37,109 nucleotides of DNA from ATZT02 sp964655115 (GTDB lineage: Bacteria; Actinomycetota; Actinomycetes; S36-B12; UBA5976), in NCBI GenBank assembly GCA_964655115.1, contig CAZZKM010000010.1, positions 1-37,109 of the forward strand. Reading direction: 5' to 3'. The notes under the pieces were generated by a model that was not told the DNA's origin, ran no database searches, and was given only the letters and a program-made list of their open reading frames with translations. Below, in pieces: positions 16,417 to 25,717 of this stretch. Position numbers and translations under genes: made by a program. Within the stretch, counting starts at the first letter, position 1. Each line of letters starts with the position of its first letter.

Positions 16417-17808
16417 CTATTTATATAGGGATTCAAAAGCATTTTTATAAGCGCTTCTGACCGCTGGTTTAAAGTTTGAATGCTTTTCGATGCTTCCTTT
16501 TTGCTCCCATACTGGCGGTTTATTTTCACCACTTAAAACCCATGCAGCTTGACGTGCTGCACCGTCTGCCACATATTCAGACATTGGCGGAATATGTACG
16601 GGAACTTCGAATAATGTTGCAGCAATTTCTTGCACAGCTTTTGAAACTGCAGCACCACCAATTAACACCACTCGATTAGGTTTAGTTTTTTGACCAAAAT
16701 TAGTAATGTAATCACTTGCTTCTGCCAAAGAACAAAGCATTCCTTCAATACATGCTCTTGCAAAGTTAGCCGGAGTTAAATTATTTCTAGTTAATCCGTG
16801 TAAGGAACCTTTTGAATTTGGAAGATTTGGAGTTCTTTCACCATCTAGAAATGGCAACAGCACAAGTTCTTGTGATCCTGGTTCAGCTGTTAAGGCAAGT
16901 TTTGCAAAATCATCTAGAGAAACATTTAAAGTTGCAGCTCCTGCATTAATAACTCTTGCAGCATTTAAAGTGCAAGCAAGAGGTAAATAGTTTCCTGTCG
17001 CATCAGCAAAACCTGCGATAATTCCAGACGAATCATTTGTTGGATTTGCTGAAACTGTGTATGCAGTACCAGATGTACCTAACGAAATAACAATGTCGCC
17101 AGTTTGTGCACCAAGTCCTAAGGCTGCTGCCATGTTGTCACCTGTCCCAGGTCCAATTTTTATCCCAGTTTTAGTTTCTCCAATAACTTCATTTGGTTTG
17201 GCCACTCTTGGAACTTGTAAATCTTTTCCAAAAGCAAGTTTTAATAAATCTTTTCTATATTCATTAGTCTTTGGTGACCAGTAACCAGTACCAGATGCAT
17301 CTCCTCTATCTGTGACAAATTCATCTGGTTTATTCATCAGATTCCAACTTAAATAATCATGAGGCAACATAACCCCAGAAACTTTTTTTGCATTTTCGGG
17401 TTCATTTTTTGCAAGCCATCGAAGTTTAGTTACTGTAAATGATGCAACGGGCATAGATCCAATCGCATCAGCCCAATTTTGTGCTCCACCAAATTCAGTA
17501 ATTAAATCTGTAGCATCTTGAGCCGAACGAGTGTCATTCCACAACAATGCATCACGGACAACATTTTTATTTTGGTCTACCACAACCATTCCATGTTGTT
17601 GGGCACCAATTGAAATAGCTTTTACACCTTCAAAAAGATCTTTTGATTTTGATTCAAATTCATTCCACCAAATAGCAGGATCAACTTCTGTCGCATCAGG
17701 ATGAGAGCCTCTTGCTTCTCTGACTAACTCACCCGTTTTTGCATCTCTAATAACTATTTTTACAGATTGAGTAGAGGAATCAACTCCTGCAACTAAATTG
17801 CGAGACAT
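16417..17808 (-). CDS. xylB: Xylulokinase (FGGY family)
   Basis: A 463-residue sugar kinase that phosphorylates D-xylulose to xylulose 5-phosphate. Both actin-fold halves are visible: AGVDSSTQSVK (phosphate 1 loop), GAQQHGMVVVD, LWNDTRSAQDA, LPHDYLSWNLM and TDRGDASGTGYW in the first; GPGTGDNMAAALGLG, ISLGTSGTAY, FLDGERTPNLPNSKGSLHGL and VLIGGAAVSKAVQEI with YVADGAARQAAW in the second. The catalytic Asp is expected in GTGDN. The ATG at 17808 follows the aconitase stop by one base, so it is translationally coupled to that gene, an unusual pairing. xylA lies downstream across a 152-base regulatory gap. Confidence 0.95.
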   Translation of the reverse strand: MSRNLVAGVDSSTQSVKIVIRDAKTGELVREARGSHPDATEVDPAIWWNEFESKSKDLFEGVKAISIGAQQHGMVVVDQNKNVVRDALLWNDTRSAQDATDLITEFGGAQNWADAIGSMPVASFTVTKLRWLAKNEPENAKKVSGVMLPHDYLSWNLMNKPDEFVTDRGDASGTGYWSPKTNEYRKDLLKLAFGKDLQVPRVAKPNEVIGETKTGIKIGPGTGDNMAAALGLGAQTGDIVISLGTSGTAYTVSANPTNDSSGIIAGFADATGNYLPLACTLNAARVINAGAATLNVSLDDFAKLALTAEPGSQELVLLPFLDGERTPNLPNSKGSLHGLTRNNLTPANFARACIEGMLCSLAEASDYITNFGQKTKPNRVVLIGGAAVSKAVQEIAATLFEVPVHIPPMSEYVADGAARQAAWVLSGENKPPVWEQKGSIEKHSNFKPAVRSAYKNAFESLYK

Positions 17809-17809
17809 T

Positions 17810-20458
17810 TTATTTAGCCAATTGTCTTAACACGAAAGGCAAAATCCCACCATTTCGGTAATACTCGGCTTCACCTGGTGTATCAATTCTTAATTTAACT
17901 TGAAATTTCTTTTCGCCATTTTTTCCAAGCGCTGAAACATTTAAAGTTTGTGGAGTTAAATTATCATTCAATTTTTCAATTCCTGAAATATTGAAAGTTT
18001 CAGAACCATCAAGTCCAAGAGTTTCAACACTTTGACCATCAATAAACTGAAGTGGTAACACTCCCATTCCAACTAAATTACTTCTGTGAATTCTTTCGTA
18101 TGATTCTGCAATTACAGCTTTTACTCCAAGCAATGCTGTTCCTTTTGCAGCCCAATCTCTTGAAGATCCTGATCCATACTCTTTACCGGCAAGAATTATT
18201 AAAGGTATTTTATTACTTATATATTCAACACTTGCATCATAAATTGTATCTTGCTTATCTTTTAAGAAGTTGAATGTAAAACCACCTTCTACTTCTTTTA
18301 GTAATTTATTTTTTAATCTGATATTTGCAAAAGTTCCACGAATCATAACTTCATGGTTTCCTCGCCTTGAACCGTAAGAATTAAAATCTTTTTTATCAAT
18401 CCCATGCTCAATTAAATATTTCCCAGCAGGTGAATCAATCTTTATACTTCCTGCAGGAGAAATATGATCGGTTGTTACAGAATCTCCCAACCAAGCAAGC
18501 ACTCGGGCATTTGAAATATCAGTTACTTTTTCAGGAGTTTTTGGCATATTTTCAAAATAAGGCGGTTTTCTTACATAAGTACTTGTGTTTGACCATGTAA
18601 AAGTCTTGCCGGTAGGAGTTGGAAGTTTTTGCCAACGCTCATCACCTTTAAATACATCGGCATATCTTTTAACAAACATTTCACTATCTATTGCCTGATT
18701 AATGCAGTCTTGAATTTCTTTTGAACTTGGCCAAATATTCTTTAGATAAATTTTTTGTCCATCGTGGCTGACTCCGATTGGATCATTATTTAAATCAATA
18801 TTCATAGTGCCTGCTATTGCATATGCCACTACCAGTGGCGGTGAAGCTAAATAATTCATCTTCACATCAGGATTTATTCGACCTTCAAAATTTCGATTTC
18901 CACTTAAAACTGAAACTGCCGCTAAATCGGCTTTATTAATAGCTGCGCTAATAACTTCTGGAAGTGGTCCGCTATTTCCAATACAAGTAGTACAGCCATA
19001 GCCCACTAAATCAAATCCCAATTTACTTAAATATGGGGTTAAACCAGATTTATTTAAATAATCTGTCACGACTTGTGATCCTGGGGCAAGAGTTGTTTTT
19101 ACCCAGCTCGATCTTGCAAGACCTAACTCAACTGCCTTTTTCGCAACTAAACCTGCACCAATCATTACTTCAGGATTTGAAGTATTGGTACAAGAAGTAA
19201 TAGCGGCAATAACAACTGCACCATGAGTTAAATTAAATTTTTCTCCATCTAGATTTACTTCTATTTTTTTATCTAATTCATTTGTGTAATTGGGAAGAAC
19301 TTTATTAAAGTTTTCTTTTGCATTTTTTAAGCTAACTCGATCTTGAGGTCTTTTTGGACCTGCAATACTTGGCTCAATTGTTGATAAATCAAGTTGCAAA
19401 TGCTCACTAAATCTTGGTTCATGATTTGGATCTAGCCATAAACCTTGTGTCTTAGCGTAATTTTCTACTAAAGATAGTTGATCTTTACTTCTACCTGTAA
19501 ATTTTAAGTATTCAATTGTTTGTTCATCAATTGGAAAAATTGCAACCGTTGATCCATATTCAGGACTCATATTTCCAATAGTTGCTCTGTTAGCTAATGG
19601 AACTGCAGAACAGCCAGCTCCGTAGAATTCAACAAATTTTCCAACAACTCCATGTTTTCTTAAAATTTCGGTAATTGTTAAAACTAAATCTGTTGCAGTG
19701 ACACCCTCTTTTAAAGATCCAATTAATTTAAAACCAACTACTTTTGGAATTAACATGCTTACTGGTTGGCCAAGCATTGCAGCTTCTGCTTCAATTCCTC
19801 CAACTCCCCAACCTAAAACACCTAAACCATTAACCATTGTGGTGTGAGAATCTGTTCCTACAACAGTGTCTGGATAAACCAGGTGATCTTTTTCAAAAAC
19901 GACTCTAGCTAAATTTTCTATATTTACTTGATGAACAATTCCAGTTCCTGGTGGAACTACTTTAAATTCAGAAAAAGCACCTTGGCCCCATCTTAAAAAT
20001 TGATATCGTTCTTCATTTCGTTCATATTCCAAGTCAACATTTATTTGAAAAGACATATTCGAACCAAATGAGTCCGCAATTACTGAATGATCAATCACTA
20101 ATTCTGCAGGTGCTAAAGGATTTACTTTTTCAGGATTGCCACCTAATTCGATCATTGCTTCTCGCATCGTTGCTAGATCAACAATTGCTGGAACTCCGGT
20201 GAAATCTTGCATGATGACTCTTGCAGGTGTGTATGGAATCTCAATGCTTGGTTCAGCATTCTCATCCCAATTAGCAACTGCATTTATATGTTCTTTGGTG
20301 ACATTTATGCCATCTTCAGTTCTTAAAAGATTTTCAAGAAGTATTTTTAAACTAAATGGTAAAGATTTAGAGCCTTCAACTTTATTGATATCAAACATTT
20401 GACAAGTTCTTGAGTTAAATTCAAGATTTACTTTTGCGCCAAAAGAATTTATGCTCAT
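17810..20458 (-). CDS. acnA: Aconitate hydratase
   Basis: An 882-residue AcnA/IRP-type aconitase, which interconverts citrate and isocitrate in the TCA cycle. The [4Fe-4S] cysteines are in AITSCTNTSNPEVM and VGYGCTTCIGNSGPL. Substrate-site blocks include VVGTDSHTTMVNGLGVLGWG, SRRGNHEVMIRGTFANIR and LAGKEYGSGSSRDWAAKG in the swivel domain. I chose the ATG at 20458, preceded by GAGGT; a TTG lies one codon upstream. The 55-base gap to the upstream methyltransferase may hold a promoter, but I see no convincing pair. Its stop is followed after one base by xylB. Confidence 0.97.
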   Translation of the reverse strand: MSINSFGAKVNLEFNSRTCQMFDINKVEGSKSLPFSLKILLENLLRTEDGINVTKEHINAVANWDENAEPSIEIPYTPARVIMQDFTGVPAIVDLATMREAMIELGGNPEKVNPLAPAELVIDHSVIADSFGSNMSFQINVDLEYERNEERYQFLRWGQGAFSEFKVVPPGTGIVHQVNIENLARVVFEKDHLVYPDTVVGTDSHTTMVNGLGVLGWGVGGIEAEAAMLGQPVSMLIPKVVGFKLIGSLKEGVTATDLVLTITEILRKHGVVGKFVEFYGAGCSAVPLANRATIGNMSPEYGSTVAIFPIDEQTIEYLKFTGRSKDQLSLVENYAKTQGLWLDPNHEPRFSEHLQLDLSTIEPSIAGPKRPQDRVSLKNAKENFNKVLPNYTNELDKKIEVNLDGEKFNLTHGAVVIAAITSCTNTSNPEVMIGAGLVAKKAVELGLARSSWVKTTLAPGSQVVTDYLNKSGLTPYLSKLGFDLVGYGCTTCIGNSGPLPEVISAAINKADLAAVSVLSGNRNFEGRINPDVKMNYLASPPLVVAYAIAGTMNIDLNNDPIGVSHDGQKIYLKNIWPSSKEIQDCINQAIDSEMFVKRYADVFKGDERWQKLPTPTGKTFTWSNTSTYVRKPPYFENMPKTPEKVTDISNARVLAWLGDSVTTDHISPAGSIKIDSPAGKYLIEHGIDKKDFNSYGSRRGNHEVMIRGTFANIRLKNKLLKEVEGGFTFNFLKDKQDTIYDASVEYISNKIPLIILAGKEYGSGSSRDWAAKGTALLGVKAVIAESYERIHRSNLVGMGVLPLQFIDGQSVETLGLDGSETFNISGIEKLNDNLTPQTLNVSALGKNGEKKFQVKLRIDTPGEAEYYRNGGILPFVLRQLAK

Positions 20459-20513
20459 CAAACCTCGCGATTTACTAATTATTCAAAGACTATCAGTGGG
20501 CAAAATTCTACTT

Positions 20514-21680
20514 TTATCCTCGTGTGAAAACTGCCACGCTTTCAAAGTGATGAGTCATCGGAAACAAGTCATAGACTTCAACTTTTTCAAGCACCCAACC
20601 ATTCTCTTTTGCCACAGCAGTATCTCTGGCTAATGAGGCAGGATCGCAGGCTATGTAAATAATTTTTTGTTTGGCTTTTTTGCATATACTCTGCATAACT
20701 TTTACTCCAGCTCCAGATCTTGGTGGATCTAAAACTATTAGGTCAAATTTTTCTCTGGTTGTAAAAATCCAGTTTTCAACTTTCTGTTTTAATATTTTTA
20801 CCTTTTTGAATTGACTTAGATTTTTTTTAGCACTTTCTGCAGCCTCTTTATCGCTTTCGATTACAAATCCTGAAGCATTCGGAAAAATTTTTAAAATAAC
20901 AGAGGAAAAAACTCCAACCCCTGAATAAAGATCCAGGAATGATTCAACTGACATTTTCTTAATATCTTTTTCAATTAATTCAGATAAGACGTCTAATGAC
21001 TTTGGGTGAATTTGCCAAAATCCGCTACCGCTAGCTTCGTAATTATTGTCGTTAACTGTTCGATTTATTTTAATATTTTTTGAATCTTTTCCTAAAACAA
21101 TTACCTCCTCGTTATTCTTAATTAATTCAATTTCTGAGCCAGAGATTTTTTTGCCAACTTCTTTAAGAGATTTATTTATTTCCTCAGCTGCAATTAAGCA
21201 TTTATCAATAACTTGAATTTCACTACTTCTATACTTTCTAAAACCTAATTCTCCTTTATCGTTTGCGATAACTCTGATTTTTGTTCTCCAATTTTTTTCT
21301 TCAGGATCAACATCATTCATGCGACAAATTTCTCTTGCATGTGTAATTTTTCCCAATCTTTCAAGAAGTTCAATTAGCACTTCTAGTTTTAATTGGCGTT
21401 GGTAAGAAGCAGAGGTGTGCATCCAGTCGCAACCTCCACAACCATCGCTTTTGAAATAAAGGCATGGAGAATTTCGTCTAAATTTTGAAGCGTTGATTAC
21501 TTTCAAAGTCTGAGCAAACCAAGATTTTTTTCCTGGTGCTAGAGAAATTAATTGCGCTTCAACTTTTTCATTGGGTAAGGCATGACGGACAAAAATGACA
21601 ATGCCTTCATGTCTTGCAACGCAAAATCCACCATGGGCAACTTTTTCTATGTTTAAAGTAAGAACGTCTCCAGGATTCAC
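20514..21680 (-). CDS. 23S rRNA/tRNA (uracil-5-)-methyltransferase, RumA/TrmA family with TRAM domain
   Basis: A 388-residue SAM-dependent RNA m5U methyltransferase. An N-terminal TRAM domain (about 1-55; GDVLTLNIEKVAHGGFCVAR) is followed by iron-sulfur-type cysteines in CLYFKSDGCGGCDWM near 73-87. The methyltransferase domain shows FLDLYSGVGVFSSVILK, IVLDPPRSGAG and the catalytic-cysteine motif IYIACDPASLARD, ending DLFPMTHHFESVAVF with the conserved Glu. The start is GTG at 21680, seven bases after the permease stop and without a clear ribosome-binding site, so it is probably coupled. Whether it modifies rRNA or tRNA cannot be told from sequence. Confidence 0.92.
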   Translation of the reverse strand: MNPGDVLTLNIEKVAHGGFCVARHEGIVIFVRHALPNEKVEAQLISLAPGKKSWFAQTLKVINASKFRRNSPCLYFKSDGCGGCDWMHTSASYQRQLKLEVLIELLERLGKITHAREICRMNDVDPEEKNWRTKIRVIANDKGELGFRKYRSSEIQVIDKCLIAAEEINKSLKEVGKKISGSEIELIKNNEEVIVLGKDSKNIKINRTVNDNNYEASGSGFWQIHPKSLDVLSELIEKDIKKMSVESFLDLYSGVGVFSSVILKIFPNASGFVIESDKEAAESAKKNLSQFKKVKILKQKVENWIFTTREKFDLIVLDPPRSGAGVKVMQSICKKAKQKIIYIACDPASLARDTAVAKENGWVLEKVEVYDLFPMTHHFESVAVFTRG

Positions 21681-21687
21681 TATTTAT

Positions 21688-23658
21688 TTATGAACGTCTT
21701 AAATTTTGAGGAGCGACTTTTGGTTCTTTATTTGCTGCATTTTCCGATGACATCAATTGCCAAGGAACACTAACCACCATTACTCCGGGGGTAAATAAAA
21801 GTCGAGATTTTAGTCTTATTGCTGATTGATTGTGCAAAAGTTGTTCCCACCAATGTCCAACAACATATTGAGGAATGAATATTGATATTGCATCTCTTGG
21901 GCTTTGCCTACGAATACTTTTTACATAATCAAGGATTGGCTTTGTAACTTCTCTAAATGGAGAATCGAGCACTTTCAAGGGAACTGGGATTTCCAAACTT
22001 TGCCATTGTTTTACTAATTCATCTGTTTCTTTATCACTTGCTCGAACAGTTATTGCTTCTAAAGTGCTTGGTCTAGTAGCGCGGGCATAATAAATAGCCC
22101 TCATTGTTGGTTTATGCATTTTTGAAACTAAAACAATTCCATGAACTCGACTTGGCAAAACTTGCATTGAATCATCTGTCAAAGTCAATTCATTACTTAC
22201 TTTTTTGTAATAGTAAAAAATTGAACTCATTATCGCCATGAGAAGTGGTACAGCTACTACTACCATCCATGCACCATGAGTAAATTTTGTAACTAAAACT
22301 ATTACAAGAACTGTTGAAGTCAACATAAATCCAATGGAATTAATTATTCTTGAACGAATCATTTTATTTTTTTCAGCTGTATCTTTCGACACAGCGATCA
22401 ATTTGGTCCAATGTTTAATCATGCCAAGTTGACCTAAAGTAAATGAAGTAAATACACCTAAAATGTAAAGTTGGATTAAGCGAGTAACGCTTGCGTCGAA
22501 TGCATAAACAATTAAAATTGCAGCTAAAGATAAAAATATAATTCCATTACTAAAGGCAAGTCTGTCACCTCTATTGTGTAGTTGTCTTGGTAAATATTTA
22601 TCTTGAGCAAGAATTGAGCCTAAAACAGGAAAACCATTAAATGCTGTATTTGCAGCAAGAACCAAAATTAAAGCCGTAACGGCGGCGATAATTAAAGTTC
22701 CTATGAAAAAATTACCAAATGTTGCTTGCGCAATTTGGACAATTACAGTTTTTTGAACCTGACCTTCAGGTAAACCGATTAAATTTTCGGAATGTTCAGC
22801 AACTTTCACACCGGTTTTCATTGCTAAATAAGTTATAGATAAAAACATGGTTGAAGAAATTAATCCAAGTAGTAATAATGTTGTGGCAGCATTTTTACTT
22901 TTTGGTTTTCTAAATGCAGGAACTCCATTTGAGATGGCTTCAACACCTGTTAGCGCTGTACAGCCAGAGGAAAATGCTCGAGCAAATAAAAAAATTAAGG
23001 CAAGACCTGTTAATGATTGCTCGGCTCTAATTGTCCAATCTGCACTCTCTGCCTTTAATTCAACTCCTTGGCTTAATTGAAAACCCGCCCAAATAACCAT
23101 CAGAGCAATTGAAAAAATAAATGCATAAGTTGGAATCGCGAACAAAGTTCCCGATTCTTTGACTCCTCTTAAATTTAAAACAGTCAATAAAACAATCAAA
23201 CCAATAGTCAATGCCACACCATGATTTGCAAAAAAAGGAATTGCGGAAGATATATTGTCTTTAGCAGCAGATATTGAAACTGCAACGGTCATTACATAAT
23301 CAACCATCAACGCACTTGCTACAACAAGTCCTGGTTTTTTACCTAAATTAGTAGTGACAACTTCGTAATCTCCTCCACCACTTGGATAAGCGTGCACATT
23401 TTGTCGATAAGACATCACCACCACACCCATTACAAAAGCAACGGCAAGGGCGACCCAAATTGAACTATTTAAATAAACAAGTCCGCTAATACTTAGTACT
23501 AAAAGAATTTCTTGAGTGGCATACGCATTTGATGACAAAGCATCTGAAGCAAAAACAGGTAAAGCAATTCTTTTGGGTAAAAGTGTGTCGCCTAGCTTGT
23601 CACTTCTTAACGCGCGACCAAGTAGTAAACGCTTAACAGACGTTGTAAAAATTGCCAC
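21688..23658 (-). CDS. APC-superfamily permease resembling the potassium importer KimA
   Basis: A 656-residue membrane protein with about twelve helices (residues 30-470) and a cytoplasmic C-terminal domain (about 490-656). It would be labelled an amino-acid permease by default, but it matches the KimA (YdaO) subgroup from memory: FASDALSSNAYATQE, SYRQNVHAYPSGGGDYEV, ALMVDYVMTVAVSISA, ARAFSSGCTALTGVEAISN, QLYILGVFTSFTLGQ and the tail motif LLHNQSA. Residues I recall as K+/H+ site positions in KimA are present at D39, Y46, D120, Y121, T124, T237, E240 and Y398. GTG at 23658 follows GAGGG. Divergent from two RCK genes and followed by the methyltransferase gene. Confidence 0.88.
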   Translation of the reverse strand: MAIFTTSVKRLLLGRALRSDKLGDTLLPKRIALPVFASDALSSNAYATQEILLVLSISGLVYLNSSIWVALAVAFVMGVVVMSYRQNVHAYPSGGGDYEVVTTNLGKKPGLVVASALMVDYVMTVAVSISAAKDNISSAIPFFANHGVALTIGLIVLLTVLNLRGVKESGTLFAIPTYAFIFSIALMVIWAGFQLSQGVELKAESADWTIRAEQSLTGLALIFLFARAFSSGCTALTGVEAISNGVPAFRKPKSKNAATTLLLLGLISSTMFLSITYLAMKTGVKVAEHSENLIGLPEGQVQKTVIVQIAQATFGNFFIGTLIIAAVTALILVLAANTAFNGFPVLGSILAQDKYLPRQLHNRGDRLAFSNGIIFLSLAAILIVYAFDASVTRLIQLYILGVFTSFTLGQLGMIKHWTKLIAVSKDTAEKNKMIRSRIINSIGFMLTSTVLVIVLVTKFTHGAWMVVVAVPLLMAIMSSIFYYYKKVSNELTLTDDSMQVLPSRVHGIVLVSKMHKPTMRAIYYARATRPSTLEAITVRASDKETDELVKQWQSLEIPVPLKVLDSPFREVTKPILDYVKSIRRQSPRDAISIFIPQYVVGHWWEQLLHNQSAIRLKSRLLFTPGVMVVSVPWQLMSSENAANKEPKVAPQNLRRS

Positions 23659-23775
23659 AATCCCTCAAGACTACGCAACAATTCAATTCTAATCCATCAA
23701 CCACTCCCTTAATTAACCGGAGATTACGTGTAGCGTATGAATTAGAAGTTAAATCTTTCAAAGGATTAATCCTAA
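23659..23775. promoter_or_regulatory. Divergent promoter region of KimA-like gene and first RCK gene
   Basis: This 117-base gap must hold promoters in both directions. A perfect 12-base palindrome, AGGATTAATCCT (23762-23773), covers the ribosome-binding site of the RCK gene. As RNA it could form a four-base-pair stem that hides AGGA. I could not assign -35/-10 pairs with confidence. Confidence 0.4.
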
Positions 23776-24435
23776 GTGCATGTAGTCATTATGGGTTGTG
23801 GTCGAGTTGGATCCGCTCTTTCTTTTCGTTTGATAGAACTTGGTCACAGTGTTTCAATAATTGATAAAGAAGAAAGTGCATTTCAAATTTTAGGTGATGA
23901 TTTCACTGGACAAAAAGTTTTAGGAATTGGTTTTGATCGCGATACTTTAATTGAAGCTGGAATCGAAAAAGCTCAAGCATTTGCAGCAGTCTCTTCTGGT
24001 GATAATTCAAATATAGTTTCTGCAAGAGTTGCTCGTGAGACATTTAATGTTCCTTTGGTTGTCGCAAGAATTTATGACCCAAGAAGAGCAAAAGTTTATG
24101 AACGCCTGGGAATTCCAACGGTTGCAAGTGTTGCTTGGACAACTGATCAAGTTTTAAGAAGACTTCTTCCACTCGGTGCACAAGAAGAGTGGAGAGATCC
24201 AAGTGGCAATGTAGTTCTTGCCCAAGTTTTCTTATCTCCAAAATGGTTTGGTAAAAAAGTTGGTCAACTCTCAGAGGCAGCCAAAGTAAGAGTTGCTTTG
24301 ATTAGTCGCTTTGGCGGAGCTTTACTTCCAGATCGAGATACTGTTTTGCAAGAAGGCGATTTAATTCATGCAATTTATCAAGTAAAAGATAGAGATTTAG
24401 TTGAAAACGTTTTTGCTGCAGGACCAAAGGAATAA
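23776..24435 (+). CDS. TrkA-type potassium channel/transport regulator (RCK protein), first copy
   Basis: A 219-residue cytoplasmic RCK protein. Residues 1-125 form a Rossmann TrkA_N domain with the dinucleotide motif GCGRVGSALSF and an acidic end of beta-2 (IIDKE). Residues about 135-219 form TrkA_C, with LPDRDTVLQEGDLIHAIYQV. Such proteins gate K+ transporters in response to NAD(H), ATP/ADP or, through the C domain, cyclic di-AMP. The GTG at 23776 is supported by AAAGGA. It pairs with a second RCK gene two bases downstream, as in the mycobacterial ceoB-ceoC pair. No TrkH/KtrB membrane subunit is present; the divergent KimA-like permease is the obvious candidate partner. Confidence 0.92.
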   Translation: MHVVIMGCGRVGSALSFRLIELGHSVSIIDKEESAFQILGDDFTGQKVLGIGFDRDTLIEAGIEKAQAFAAVSSGDNSNIVSARVARETFNVPLVVARIYDPRRAKVYERLGIPTVASVAWTTDQVLRRLLPLGAQEEWRDPSGNVVLAQVFLSPKWFGKKVGQLSEAAKVRVALISRFGGALLPDRDTVLQEGDLIHAIYQVKDRDLVENVFAAGPKE

Positions 24436-24437
24436 AA

Positions 24438-25097
24438 ATGTTAATTGTTATCGCTGGGGCAGGAAATGTAGGAAGAGCTATTGCTAGAGATCTAATAAAA
24501 AATGGTCATGAAGTAACTGTTATTGATGAAGATCCAGACGCAATTGCAAGTGCCAAAAAATCTGGAGCCAACACAGTATTAGCAGATGCATGTGAACCAG
24601 ATGCCTTAGATGAAGCAAATTTAGCAAAAGCACAAATTGTTGTCGCAGCAACTGGAGACGACAAAGTAAATCTTGTAGTTTCACTTTTAGCAAAGACCGA
24701 ATACGGTGTGCCAAGAGTTGTAGGCCGAGTAAATCATCCAAAAAATGAATGGTTATTTAATGATGCATGGGGTGTTGATTTTTCTGTATCAACTCCACAA
24801 ATGATGACTGCATTAGTTGAAGAAGCTGTAACGGTTGGTGAACTTGTTAGATTGTTTACTTTAAGACAATCAGGTTCTGATTTGTTAGAAGTAACTTTGC
24901 CAACTGATTCACCAGTAATTGGTAAAAAAGTTGGAGATGTTGAATGGCCAATTGATACAGCCCTAGTTGCAATATTGCGAGATAAAAGAGTTATTTCACC
25001 TCATCCAGATGATCCTTTGGAAGCAGGAGATGAATTATTGGTTGTAGCAACTACTGCTCAGCAACCAACTTTAAGAAATCTTTTGTGTTGTAAATAA
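24438..25097 (+). CDS. TrkA-type potassium transport regulator (RCK protein), second copy
   Basis: A 219-residue RCK protein, a diverged duplicate of its upstream neighbour. The Rossmann motif is GAGNVGRAIARDL with IDEDP at the end of the second strand, and the C-terminal domain is LPTDSPVIGKKVGDVEWPID with PLEAGDELLVVA. The equal lengths and the two-base gap suggest that the two proteins act together, probably as a hetero-oligomeric ring. A good AAGGA lies just before the ATG, inside the end of the first gene. Its stop lies four bases from the convergent DUF3159 stop. Confidence 0.92.
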   Translation: MLIVIAGAGNVGRAIARDLIKNGHEVTVIDEDPDAIASAKKSGANTVLADACEPDALDEANLAKAQIVVAATGDDKVNLVVSLLAKTEYGVPRVVGRVNHPKNEWLFNDAWGVDFSVSTPQMMTALVEEAVTVGELVRLFTLRQSGSDLLEVTLPTDSPVIGKKVGDVEWPIDTALVAILRDKRVISPHPDDPLEAGDELLVVATTAQQPTLRNLLCCK

Positions 25098-25101
25098 TTT
25101 T

Positions 25102-25716
25102 TTAAGCTTTACTTCTAGCGGTTTGAACAATTCGATAACTTATCCAAGCTGCAAATAGATACAAAGGCCAGCCCATAAAAATTTTTATTGGACCTAAAAC
25201 TGCAATATTGTCTGATAAATAAAGTGGGACTTGAACTGCAACTCTTACAGAAAATACGCCAACCCAGATCCAAGTAATTGTCGTGTAGGCCTTCACTAAA
25301 AGTTTATCTTTCAACCATCCTGAAGTATTTCCAATTAAAGATCCAACTATGTAGCCTAATAATGGTCTTTTAACAATTAAAGAAATAAATAAAGCTAATC
25401 CATAAACTAAATTTGTAATGATTCCTGTTAAAAAAAAGTTACTAGCATCATTGGTGCGCCAAGTTAAAAACACTGAAAAAAGTAAGCCAAAAAATCCACC
25501 AATTACTTGAGTAAGACTCTTTTTCTCAAAAAGTCTAAAAACCAATAAAACAAGTCCTGCCACTACTGAAGTTATGAGTGCTAAATTCAAATCTTTTTGA
25601 AAAACAAAAATAACCACGAATAACAAAGAGGGTAAAGCTGAATCGACTAAACCTCTCCAGCCGCCCAAAGCCTTGTCTAAAAGCTCTTTTTCCCCAATCG
25701 AATCTTTGTTTTCCAA
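25102..25716 (-). CDS. DUF3159 membrane protein
   Basis: A 204-residue integral membrane protein with about six helices. It matches the actinobacterial DUF3159 family: LDKALGGWRGLVDSALPSLL near residue 12, then FGLLFSVFLTWRTNDASNFF, VVGSL-type glycine-rich turns (YIVGSLIGNTSGWLKDK) and WIWVGVFSVRVAVQVPLYL. Function is unknown; the family is regularly found with dut and an OB-fold gene, as here. The start is TTG at 25716, with AAGGA placed inside the last codons of the OB-fold gene and a one-base gap, so translation is coupled. Confidence 0.9.
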   Translation of the reverse strand: MENKDSIGEKELLDKALGGWRGLVDSALPSLLFVVIFVFQKDLNLALITSVVAGLVLLVFRLFEKKSLTQVIGGFFGLLFSVFLTWRTNDASNFFLTGIITNLVYGLALFISLIVKRPLLGYIVGSLIGNTSGWLKDKLLVKAYTTITWIWVGVFSVRVAVQVPLYLSDNIAVLGPIKIFMGWPLYLFAAWISYRIVQTARSKA

Positions 25717-25717
25717 A

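Noticed and set aside
11012..20458. Xylose cluster as a mobile genomic island
   Set aside because: No integrase, transposase, tRNA target, direct repeats or sharp composition step at its borders was seen; the flanks are core genes.
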